A stretch of DNA of 64,000 nucleotides, taken from assembly GCF_048544455.1 (NCBI RefSeq), contig NC_133538.1, positions 37,697,469 to 37,761,468 of the forward strand. Reading direction: 5' to 3'. This document shows positions 53,801 to 64,000 of the stretch, one piece after another (positions within the stretch are counted from its first letter, which is position 1; each line of letters starts with the position of its first letter). The DNA comes from Silene latifolia (taxonomy: Eukaryota > Streptophyta > Magnoliopsida > Caryophyllales > Caryophyllaceae). Below the pieces are notes generated by a model. That model was not told the DNA's origin, ran no database searches, and saw only the letters and a list, made by a program, of their open reading frames with translations. The position numbers and the translations under genes are program-made.

Positions 53801-54394
53801 GTATCGATTCAATCCATTCTAGAGGAAATGGATCCTCTCCATTTTCTTTCTCTCCATTTTCTCTCAGAATCTCTTTAAATAATAACTGGTTTAATTTCCC
53901 GTGAAAATCACGGGATTCCTGTAGCTCTTCTTTAATGGTTATTGAATCATGTTTTTATTATTCTCATTAGCTGAGTGATATTTTTTTTGCTCGACATCCG
54001 TATAATACTTTTCTTAATTTACAGCTTTATTAAAACGATAATATTATGAAAGTAGTAAGTTGTATTACCATAGTTGTAAGTTTGGAAATAATTAATGATA
54101 TTTAATCATTAAAATATTTTTCACTCATTTTCTCTTAACTGTTTAATCAAATGAAATAAAAATTAAATGGGATGGGCATAATAGATAAAATCATTTAAGA
54201 TATTCATGAAACATTCTTACGTTAAAAATTCGAAATTAAAAGACGTGCTACCCTTTTAACCGACTTCATTAAAAATATAAGAGAATACTATACTTACAAA
54301 TTACACTAAACTTGCTTTGGTCGATACATTTGTAATTTATTGTACTTTAATACAATCCAAACAAATTCACTACACATTATCAATTACGAATACA
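53801..54394. other. AT-rich intergenic DNA
   Basis: No gene. CCCGTGA-AAA-TCACGGG at about 53919-53935 is a Helitron-style hairpin, but no CTRR end follows at the right distance. Confidence 0.4.
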
Positions 54395-54403
54395 TTAAAA
54401 ATT

Positions 54404-54946
54404 CGGAAAATTCACGTGGTACCCTCGAACTTTGTCATTTTGCACGTGGTATTTAAATTTTTAAGTTTGTGCACAAGATATCCTTGAGATATGATTTTCA
54501 AGCACAACGTGCCCTTTTTATCGTTCTTAAGATTTTCAATTGAGCATAAATCATAGACTAGAAATCAGAATTGACTAATTTATTTTTTCAAATTCATTAC
54601 CTCTTCGAGATATATAAATTGATAAAAGAAAAATGGTCATTCGAAAATTTAAGATCGTAGATATGGTTGATTTGATATTTCCGTTAACAAAAAATCCTGT
54701 AAAATGTCAGTCGACAATTTTTTTTCTCAAATCGTAAATTATGACGAGATAATCATTTTTGGAAAAAAAATTGGCCAATTCTGAATTTTGGTCTATGAAT
54801 TATGCACAATTGAGTTTTTTTTAGAGTGATAAAAAGGACATGTTGTGCATGGAAATCAAACATGGAGGGTATCATGTACGCAAACTTAAAAAGTTGGATA
54901 CCACGTGCAAAATGACAATATTCGAGGGTACCATGTGAATTTTCCG
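54404..54946. mobile_element. Mutator-type MITE with long inverted repeats
   Basis: The left (CGGAAAATTCACGTGGTACC) and right ends are inverted copies over about 190 bp each, and the 9-bp duplication TTAAAAATT flanks both sides (54395-54403, 54947-54955). Long inverted ends plus a 9-bp duplication mark a Mutator-like element. No transposase is encoded. Confidence 0.88.
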
Positions 54947-54955
54947 TTAAAAATT

Positions 54956-55516
54956 TCACAAAAACATTATAGCATATTAATGATTTGAGACTAAAAAATT
55001 AAGATTATAATTTGGTTAAGATACTAGAATTTGTTCACCAAAACTTGACCTTCCTCCACCATAATAGATAGTCATATTTGTCATCGACGATATCAAATGA
55101 CTTCATCAACATTCAACAACGCCAAGGACGAACTATACAATACAAATGTTTGTCATATTCTTCTATTTTCTCCTATTTTTCCTCTTATCTCTTCAACGGA
55201 AAATTTTGAAAAATTTAATAGAATATGTAAATTAAATATTCTAATAATGAAAATGGAGTAAATAAATCATAAAAAGAAGAAACTTAATGACTAATTTTTT
55301 TTTTTATTATTTTGCTAAGAATATGTTCTTATCAATTGATCTCCTTTTATACATAAAATTTGTTGAATTTTCATAATTGTAGAATATGAAAGTTTTGCAT
55401 TAAAGAGAGATAAATATTGTGATTATGGTTGTATAATCCATGAATTGTAATGCTAGAGATTTACATACGATGGGTGATTACTACTTTGTCTTTTCGTGTT
55501 CTATTTTAATTAAAAA
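54956..55516. other. AT-rich intergenic DNA, no gene seen
   Basis: No coding frame or repeat structure that I can support. Confidence 0.5.
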
Positions 55517-55806
55517 GGATTGTACATCGGATGTACTACATCATACTTAATAACTTTTTGAGTTTTTGTGTATTTTTTTCGAGTACTATAGAGTTTATAA
55601 ATTATATTTTAGTTTTATAATGTCAAAAATCAAATTTTTTTGAGCTTATATGTAATTTTTTTGAGTTATAATGTAACTTTTTGAGATTAAAGTTTAAGTA
55701 AATAAACTCAAAAACTTTAAAATAAAACTCAAAAATTTTAGATTAAAACTCAAATTTTTTATCTTAATGCTCAAAAACTATACCCCATCTGATGTATGTA
55801 TAATCC
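55517..55806. mobile_element. MITE related to the one at 46420
   Basis: Left GGATTGTACATCGGATGTA and inverted right GGATTATACATACATCAGAT; the interior repeats TTTTTGAGTTTT/AAACTCAAAA words, so it can fold. Confidence 0.55.
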
Positions 55807-56563
55807 ACTTACTGCATGCTTTAACTCCATCCATTATTTCAATTAAAAATTTGTGGACAATGCGTTTAATGTTTTGGGAAAATGAATCAATTATCGATAA
55901 ATAGCTAGAAATTTGAAGAGTTAAGGACTTGAGACATAAAAGTAGTATTAATTATGCCGCTATAATTAATTAATTATAGGATTACACAAATGCTACAAAC
56001 ACATCATTCCAAGAGATTCTAAGACTCACACGTGTCACAATATGATGCTCAAGGTAGGCTTTTTATGGTCATTATATAAATTATATAAATTTCCCCTTTC
56101 ACTCTCATTTCCCTTTATTTTTATGCGTAAATTTAGAATCATTAAATGTTGTCAAAATACGATCTGGACCATTAATAAGAACTTATCTCTCCATTTCTTT
56201 TTAGGAAATAGAGAGAAACTACGACCCTTCATAACCCCCATAGACGCCACCACCACTTCCGTCACTGATATTTTGGATTCCAACCCATTATAATCCGTAT
56301 TTCGTAATATATTTTCCCCTTCACATGTTCACTAAGTTGACTCGATGTACCATTCAACCTACCAAAATATATAGGTGTATTTTTTTTGCATACGCTAGAT
56401 TAAACCTTTTTTTTTTGACATGTTGGGGGATTTTAGCATATTTATCCCAAAATAATGAGAGGGTAGGTGATCGTTTACAATCATTGTTACTCAAATGTCC
56501 CCACAAATGACAACGATATGAGCGAAGTCGACTTGTATAAGTAGCGACATTCAATACAATACC
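55807..56563. other. AT-rich intergenic DNA
   Basis: No supported gene; short frames lack domains. Confidence 0.45.
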
Positions 56564-57683
56564 TTTTTTTTTTTTTTTTTTTTTTGGCAGCCATAAAAAA
56601 GAGTTCTTATACAGATGACATTTGACTCATTTGGTCAAATGCACTTATTTTACTAATACGATAAACTAAAACAACAAAGTAAAAGTAACTACATCGGGTA
56701 TCATAAGTGTGTTGATGGCGGACGGACGGCTGAAAACGGGAATCCACTTCAACATCCACAGCATTCTTGAAGTGACGATCACAGGTGGCAAGATCTGACA
56801 ATTCTTTACTCATCTTAATGAATTGAACTTCGGAGAAATACCTGCAACAAGACACAAAAATGTGTCTCGAAGATTCATCCCCTTGGCTGTGATACTGATT
56901 ATCTGGAAACCAACGAGACCCTTGACCCATCGAGATTGAGCAAAGTGCACTTACACCACTAGGATGTAGAAAAGAAATGCGGAATGTAGGCCATGAAAAC
57001 CTACCTCCAAAGGAGATAAAACTCCTACACTTTGGAAAACAGTCTTTACGGACAAGAAACTCATAGCCAAGAAAAGTGAGTAAGAAGATAGGGAGCAATA
57101 AAAAAAGCCACATGATCAACCCCAAAACCAAAACCATCTCAGTAAGACGGAGCGAGATAGACACAACACACACCGGATGTAAAGTTACTAACGTCCTTAT
57201 TAACCCGTTACTAAATATGACACCCTGAGAGCACAAAGAGACCACTAAGCTAGGAAGATAAAGCTAGAAAACATTTTTATTCGGGAGAACAAAAACCAAG
57301 GTAAACAAAAAACAAACATGAACTAGAAGCAAAGACCACCACATCCGACTCAACCATCAACACTGCCAAAAACCCGATTCATCCCCTACTGGGCCCATCT
57401 AAAAAAGGAAGAACCATCAACTATGACCTCACACCAACCCAAGAAAGCGACTGATTCAACAAACACATTCCGACGCAACAGACCAGCAAGCGTTAAGAAA
57501 CTAACAAAGGACACCCATTTCACCAAAAGAATCCTCCCAGGACCACCGCCTTACATGCAAAACACCAACCAAGCGACACGAACACAAAAGACACCCAGGA
57601 CAAATGACGGATGGGGGGGGGGATCACCAATCGGTCCCAAACTGACCTGTCATCGACAAACACAAGAAACATCCCCACACCAA
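56564..57683 (-). other. Poly(A)-tailed retroposed sequence, minus strand
   Basis: 22 T residues at 56564-56585 read as a poly(A) tail on the minus strand. The body contains a minus-strand frame (57245-56607) with SWPTFRISFLHPSGVSALC and SMGQGSRWFPDNQYHSQGDE, which I do not recognise. It may be the 3' end of a LINE or a processed copy. I found no matching target duplication. Confidence 0.35.
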
Positions 57684-58927
57684 TGATGAGTCATAATTAT
57701 ATACATATTTATGTCTCCCCTTAATTGCTTTTGATACAGTTTTCGTGCTAGTTTATATCATATACATGCCTTTTATGTTAGAATGTCGATACTTCCGCTA
57801 TTTGATGTTTAATGCAGGAATGATGCATTTGAGGAGCAAAGGAATGAAATGGGCTTCGCGGAGTAGACATGAAGGAATACACGAAGCATGGCACGGGAAT
57901 CCATAAGAATGAAGGAAGAGAAGTTAAGAAGAAAACACGAAGAAAGGAGCAGAAACAAGTGATGCCTCGATCAACTGGAGCTGGGCTCGATCGAGGAACT
58001 TGGTGACTCGATCGAGTACAATGGGGCTCGATCGAGGAACCACTTTATTCTATAATTTCCGCAATTTTCCTTAAGTCGGTTATGTTTTATTATAAATAAC
58101 CAAAGTCGTACCCTAATTTATTTACGCTTTATTTTCCGTAGCTAAGTAGAATTTACCCTAGAAAACTTTCAAATACTTAGTTTAGTTTAATTTATTGTTT
58201 TTACTTCCGGATCTAAGCTATTTTACGGCATCGTTCTAATCTTTCTTCAATAATTATTATTCAAGCTTTATTCATCTTTTATTATTGTTCATCATGTTTC
58301 TTATTATTATTGTTGTTGTTCTTCCTTTCAATATGAGTATCTAATTCTCTTATCTAGGGTGAATGAGGATCTAGGTTGTTGGAAGGGGGATTATATTGAT
58401 GAATTGATAGTTAAATTGCTCTTTATTGTTGTTCAGTTTGTTGGTTTGAATCTAGTTGATTAGCTTCTGCAGGGTTAATTAATTAGTATTGCATAAATTA
58501 GGATTTTCACCGATCGGGTTAAGACTAGTAAAGGCTACGACAACTGAATAGAACTAATTTAATGATTGCGATTACATGTTACATTAGATATAAAGGACAT
58601 ATTAGAATCGACCGATCTTATGAATTTAAACAATATAAATTACTCTATCAATAAGTTAAATCTCACCCCCGAATAACTACCTAGTGAACCTAATCCCTAG
58701 AATTTTTAATATTATTTTTATTCATCTTTTATTACACTTGCTTTTAGTTGTTAGAAATCAAACATTCAAAACCCCCAAAAATTGGTTACTTTAAGACGGA
58801 CTTAGACATTAGCAAATAGACTATTACCGCCTCCCTAAGGATACGATACACTACTTACTGCTAGCTATTGTTAGTAGTATCATAGGATTATTTTGATTAA
58901 GGCAAACGACTGAAAATAACCTTATCA
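57684..58927 (+). repeat. 5' LTR of a second Athila-like element
   Basis: Ends with CTTATCA five bases before an Athila-type primer site. The start TGATGAG at 57684 is the best TG end and is inverted to the ATCA end. It carries four CGATCG-core palindromes (cores 57968, 57988, 58009 and 58029; spacing 20, 21, 20). Confidence 0.65.
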
Positions 58928-58931
58928 AATT

Positions 58932-58949
58932 TGGCGCCGTTGTCGGGGA
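58932..58949 (+). promoter_or_regulatory. Primer binding site, tRNA-Asp type
   Basis: TGGCGCCGTTGTCGGGGA, one base different from the site at 35614-35631 (GTC for GCC). Confidence 0.85.
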
Positions 58950-59046
58950 GGCAACAATTTTCTTGTTTGTTTTGTTTATTTTTGTCTTTTGTCTCATGGA
59001 GCATCAGTTCTTTCAGACAGTTTTATCTTTTCTTGTTGTTTTCGTG

Positions 59047-60163
59047 TATGCCCAGGTCTAATAGGTTACAAATTATACCTTTTGATCCCGAGCCAGAGAA
59101 GACTTTTCGGTATAGACGAAAATTTCAAAGAGAAGTAAGTCAAGTGGAAGACTTGAGTACACTTGACTATGAGCGGTATACTTTGCAGAAGATTCGTCTT
59201 TTGAAGAGGACACACTTATTTTTGCACCTGTGGTTTCTACAACATCAAAGATGCCAACCTTGGCAAGTCATTCTGAACCCTCGGTTCCTTCTATTCCTAA
59301 AGGCTTCAAGATCCCTACCACTGATAAAGGGACTCTTGAGATCAAGCCTTCCTATATAAGCTTAGTAAAGAGAAATATGTTTGGAGGAAAAGTAGGAGAG
59401 GACCCCGCAAGCACATGGAGAAGTTTGTTACTTATTGTTGTTCTATTCCTTTGACAGCTGGGGTGACTCAAGATCAAGTGAAACATACTTTATTTCCTTT
59501 CTCTTGAGAGATGATGCATCTGAGTGGTTACGGGACTTAGATATGGAGACCGACGCAATTACTAACTGGACTTCTCTAACTCTTGCGTTCTAGAAGAGGT
59601 ATTTTCCACCACAGAAAACTAATGCTCTTAGAAGTCAGACTACAAGTTTTAAGCAAGGTCCCACCGAAGACTTTAATGAAGCTTGGATTCGTTTCAAACG
59701 GCTTGTGCGGTCCGTTGCCCACCATGGCTTCGAAATTTGGTTGCTTTGCAACCAGTTTTACAACGGGTTATATGATGATCACAGAGCCTTGCTTGATTCT
59801 GCTGCTAATGGGAGATTCCAGGATAATACTAATGATGGTAATGCTTGGACGTTGATTGATAAGATAGCTACTCACACTGCTGAGTATGGTAACCCCAGGG
59901 GTAGCAAGAGACGAAGTGGGTCAGATAATGCAGTTGCAACACAACTGGAGGCTCTAACGACTCAAATAGCCGAATTGAAGACTACTCAGTCTTTGAATAA
60001 TAAGCAAGAGACGGTTCACATGGTTCAACAAGAAGTATCCTGCGAGAGATGTGGGATAGATGGCCACACTGCGGCCAAGTGTATGAATACCGTTTATGTG
60101 AATCCCCGCAATAACGGTAAGAAAAATACAATGATAAAATGCAGAATTTTAGGAAATTTTTGA
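59047..60163 (+). pseudogene. Gag of the second Athila-like element
   Basis: Starts MPRSNRLQIIPFDPEPEK at 59047. Further pieces in shifting frames are homologous to the gag at 33509-35514: IPKGFKIPTTDKGTLEIKP, SYISLVKRNMFGGKVGEDP, YFPPQKTNALRSQTTSF, LVRSVAHHGFEIWLLCNQFY, YDDHRALLDSAANGRFQD and the knuckle CERCGIDGHTAAKC. A TAG interrupts before YFPPQ, and frames change near 59360 and 59440. Homology stops at about 60115, so the rest of the element is lost. Confidence 0.85.
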
Positions 60164-60540
60164 AACTTTTAATGTTTAAAGCGCGGGTTCATTAAAATCT
60201 GAAACATAAATAAAGAATGCGGAAATAAAGTTAAGTTTACACAAACGTGATAGTCAAAGGTGAGGGAAAAATATATCCCTCGAATGACAAAATGATAAAT
60301 GGTGAGTCTAAGCAATCCTAATAAACCAATTACTAGTCCAAGGTTTAGTTCTCGCTAGCCCACTCGTCTTCCCCACGTAAGCATCTTCACAACCTGTCAT
60401 TCATGTAAACATGAACGCCACAGTCAGTGGGGAGTAATTCAAGGTTCTCCCAGCCACAAAATGTCGAAACACAGATAAACAGGAACATATTAGAACATCA
60501 TAAATATAACTATTTGATGCAAGCACTGAGACATGAGACT
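60164..60540. other. Unassigned repeat-like segment between two retroelements
   Basis: No gene. Its style (CCACAGTCAGTGGGGAGTAA, CTCCCAGCCACAAAATG) suggests part of a further LTR, but no partner is present. Confidence 0.35.
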
Positions 60541-61930
60541 TGTAACACCCCCATACTCCAAGTGCCTTACCAGGACCACTCAGGTATAAAGATGCTACCA
60601 TCTCGGTTACCCGAGGCATGATAATCATAAGACAATGAAGAAACATACTTTATTAAACAAGTTAAGTGATTACATAACAAAACCAACTGTAAGCAAAATA
60701 CAACTGCTCTCAAACTATAAACCAACAGAAAGGAACTGTCCTAACAAACACAACGGAAGACTAAAGACTCTGATATGTGATGACTCCATCCCCAGCTAGA
60801 TCCCACGCGTATCCAAGATATACCTGCCAAGCAACTGCTCACCACCCCCGAATGGATCACCACACTTTTTAAAACATTTAAACGGGGTCAGTACTAATCA
60901 CACAATTTATATACATATCAACAATCCGATAAACGGACAGCTCACACTGTCACACATACAATCACACCAATCCCAACAATCTCAATCACTGACTGTCCAC
61001 TGGACCAGCCCTGCCAGTGGGGGACCGCAGCCGTACCCACCAAATCCCCGCTCTTCATACCGAGCGATAAACCCATGTTCATTAATGTGCACATCCCCTT
61101 CCGTGGCGGGTTCCACGAAGGGCGAAACCAGGGCGTGAAGCCACTCCCGCAAGTGACTCCACTCAGCCGAGAACGCATCTCGAGAACCATAGGCAACCAG
61201 TCACAATCACAATATCAACAACCGTCTGAATCTATCAACAATGTACATTCACAATCACAGCCGTCACAATACAATTACTATAACAAACAATCAATCTCAA
61301 CACATCAACAATCATCCCATTATGGGACTAATACTGAGTAGGAAATCCTACCTGGTAAGCACACAATCAGACGGTCTCTACTGCTGAGTCAAAAAGCTTC
61401 CTCTATGAACCCTCCTCCTATCATACAACATATAGAGGCTACCAAATCACATACTACACATAAACCCCCAAATCTCTAAATTAGGGTTTAACCAAATCAA
61501 AGGAAAGACAATAAAAAGGGTACATAGATCTTACCCTCGACGCAAGGAACTCAACGGTATAACCAACGACGCGAACTGACCTTCCAAACTCCGGGGATTG
61601 CTAATTATGCGATTAGAATGAAGAACTTGCTTGCTTTCTCTCTTAAACAGTAATTTAGGTTTTGCAAAAGTGATTTAGAACAATGACGACAAAGCTTATA
61701 TACCTTAATCGCATAATTAACAAAACCCGAGAAAACTCCCCTCAAAACCGCTACTCGATCGAGTAGCTAAGGTACTCGATCGAGTGCCCCCTTACTCGAT
61801 CGAGTACCCACGTTACTCGATCGAGTACCCAACAGGTCAGAAACTATTTTAAAACGCAACTCACCCTTACTCGACAGAGTAAGGCCTACTCGATAGAGTA
61901 CCCAAAGACTTATAAATACGGAGTATTACA
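60541..61930 (-). repeat. 3' LTR of a third Tekay-like chromovirus
   Basis: 1390 bp, TGTAACACC...GTATTACA, homologous to the LTRs of chromoviruses 1 and 2. The polypurine tract (AAGGAGGGAAGAC on the minus strand) follows at 61931, so this is the 3' LTR and the body extends to the right, out of the window. Four CGATCG palindromes lie at about 61752-61825. Confidence 0.9.
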
Positions 61931-64000
61931 GTCTTCCCTCCTTAAAAGAACTTCGTCCCCGAAGTTCAACCCATACATAAAAACAACCATACTGACTCGA
62001 CCAAGACACAACAACTTAGCTAAGGACTCAAGAACTCGACCGAACATAGAACATGAACTCTTGACACCCACTCCACCAACTATGTTTACTTCCACAACAT
62101 GACTCACTATATCGTATCTACCACATATATATCTCTCACGACACCAACTCCATGCATAACCAACTACCATCCTCTAATGCTGCTAGCTCCATAATATCAT
62201 CAACTATCAAATCCAATACCAAGACACTCATAGACATCAAACGGAATGTTACATTCTACCACCCTTAAAAGGAACTTCGTCCTCGAAGTTTACTCACCCT
62301 CGTAACCTCATCATCCAACTGTCAACACTAGTGAAATATTCTCACACTCCTAAACATCACGCTACTACAAGCACGGTCATGACCTTTAATAAAATCACCC
62401 ACAACACGAATCGATCTTATATTCTACATCAAGACTCAACTTCCGAATATATTATCATATGTACAACCATCAAAATCTGTTTTATCGCATCCTACTCCTC
62501 TTAAGACAAATGTTACGTCCTCGTAACTCACTAATACCCAAACCATATCTATATCTCATTACCCTCTGTACCACCACATGTCAAAGATAACCGTCTATAA
62601 ACCAAACACTCACCATTCTTATATCCAAGGCTCCCATACATAAACATTTCTCATTCCTCAACTCATTCGGCATAGCACCTAACCTATACCATAAACTCGT
62701 AGCAAATCACCATACCCACTCTTCATTATTACTGCCAAACAACATACCTCTCTATGTAAGGCACTTATCTCCCAGAAGCATAACTCACGATCCGTACTCG
62801 TTATGTACACGCACACTAGATCCTCAAGTTCTTTCTTTCATTACTGTAAAACTCATACACAACTTAACATGACACTAATTCCCCAAACACCCTACACTCA
62901 CTGTCTCAACAAAAAGATTATGAACTACCTGCCGCTTTCAGATCATTACAACACATGTTCCACGAATCATTTTCCATTACCATGTCTACCGATGTCTCAT
63001 CCGAAAACAAGATCAAAATTATCAGTAACAACCTCTCACAACCGTGTCCCATCAACGAAATATCACTATAACATGACAACAACGAAAACATATAGAACTC
63101 TATTTCATATCATATTCTACCTCATTCCCAACTTAACCTGGTAAAGAAAACATCAATCAACAGACAACTGTCTATCTGCACAAACTGAAACTCGCAGGGA
63201 GCAACATCAAACAAAACAACAATCTATGTATAACTGGTATGTACTTTCGAAACTCGAATCATAGTCATCCCGCCTACTCCACCACAACCGGTGACGGCAT
63301 CACAACACCGCCACCAACAACCACACCGTAGTGCAAAAATACCCGCATCACAAAGACTATGTACCGTGCCCGGATTACCACCCGAGGCACCACAACCACA
63401 CCGATAGACATCACAACCGCATACAATTCCCATAAATACGACTCAAAGATAACTTCTCAGACAAGAAAAACTTACTCAAATCGACTTTATTAAATCACCA
63501 CGCAACATATTATATGGATAAACAGATAAGCATCTCATGAACATCATTTCTACCATTTCACGGAATACACATGTGTTATCAATACACATAAAATCAATCA
63601 AATTATTACCTTTTTGGATATCATTCAATTAAATTACCGTGTCCAACATATATATTACCGAACATTCATAAAACAACTTTATAATTATCACACCATACCA
63701 CTTCTTGTGAGGTCAGAACCTCACACTAACATTTACACATAACATAGACTCGTAATCACAACCAACTAGTCAATCCTGACGACGTAAGTTACCACTCGAT
63801 AAAGGTTACCTGTCGCCCGAGTTTAACTCATATGCCCCTCATAACATATTCCCCCATTCGCACAACCATCACTTCCTGCCAAATATAACCATACCTTTAC
63901 TATTCAACTATTAGCATCCGCCTCATCTAACCACATCTTATACCCTCTCCCAATCATACACAACAATCAGGTCCCTACCAAATCAACCTCTTTAGAATTG
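61931..64000 (-). other. Internal region of the third chromovirus, no coding seen
   Basis: After the polypurine tract there is no recognisable pol within 2 kb; in chromoviruses 1 and 2 pol ends only about 230 bp in. A second polypurine-like copy (TTAAAAGGAACTTCGTCCTCG) lies at about 62266, and the sequence TTACGTCCTCGTAAC at 62513-62527 matches the pol stop region of the other copies. The rest is AC-rich and non-coding, either a non-autonomous variant or another insertion. Confidence 0.5.

Noticed and set aside
53919..53935. Helitron 3' end at CCCGTGA-AAA-TCACGGG
   Set aside because: Hairpin present but no CTAG or CTRR end within the usual 10-12 bases on either strand.
57423..57686. 87-residue plus-strand frame
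   Set aside because: AC-rich sequence opposite the poly(A)-tailed insertion; no domain, and it ends at the LTR boundary.

Overview
The window is plant nuclear DNA, almost certainly from a eudicot. Evidence for this is one intron-containing plant gene (a CML48-like EF-hand gene) and a dense mix of plant transposon families: Athila-like and chromovirus (Tekay/Del-type) Ty3 elements, a CACTA element, an L1-type LINE, a Cassandra-type solo LTR carrying a 5S rRNA-like box, Helitron-like ends and several MITEs. A Caryophyllales source is only a guess from the abundance of the TACTCGATCGAGTA motif; nothing here proves it.

Layout. Positions 1-2821 hold a truncated non-autonomous Athila/Tat-like fragment on the plus strand. 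Positions 2822-37122 are a Russian-doll nest. The outer layer is a minus-strand Athila-like element with gag, protease and an Athila-type late ORF but no reverse transcriptase or integrase. It was split at 5509/29410 by a minus-strand Tekay-like chromovirus (5510-29409, target duplication CTCTC). That element was split by a CACTA transposon (8296-24678, target duplication TTA). The CACTA was split in turn by a second, related Tekay-like chromovirus (15018-23339, target duplication TACTA). Each duplication can be read exactly at both ends, so the order of insertion is certain.

Positions 37123-46900 are AT-rich and gene-bearing. They contain two facing Helitron-like 3' ends, a Cassandra-like solo LTR (39393-39709, target duplication TAACA), MITEs, and a five-exon CML48-like gene (42099-45286). 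The gene's coding exons sum to 3n+1 bases and its frame breaks in exon 1; its leader and start codon are duplicated in tandem. Positions 47241-50676 are a 5'-truncated LINE with a 16-bp target duplication. Positions 51830-53800 are a decayed tandem repeat of about 305-333 bp. A Mutator-type MITE with a 9-bp duplication lies at 54404-54946. Positions 57684-64000 carry a second Athila-like element (LTR, primer binding site, broken gag) and the 3' LTR plus flank of a third Tekay-like element that runs off the window.

The most unusual signal is a palindrome with core CGATCG (consensus TACTCGATCGAGTA). It recurs in arrays in the LTRs, leaders, spacer and even gag coding DNA of otherwise unrelated retroelements, but I did not see it in the CACTA, LINE, MITEs or gene. 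Copies are spaced 20-22 bp, or alternate 21 and 30 bp, close to two and three helical turns. The fragment at 1-2821 has a sister palindrome, CCCCGATCGGGG.

All autonomous-element genes seen here are broken by nonsense changes, frameshifts, deletions or catalytic-residue loss.
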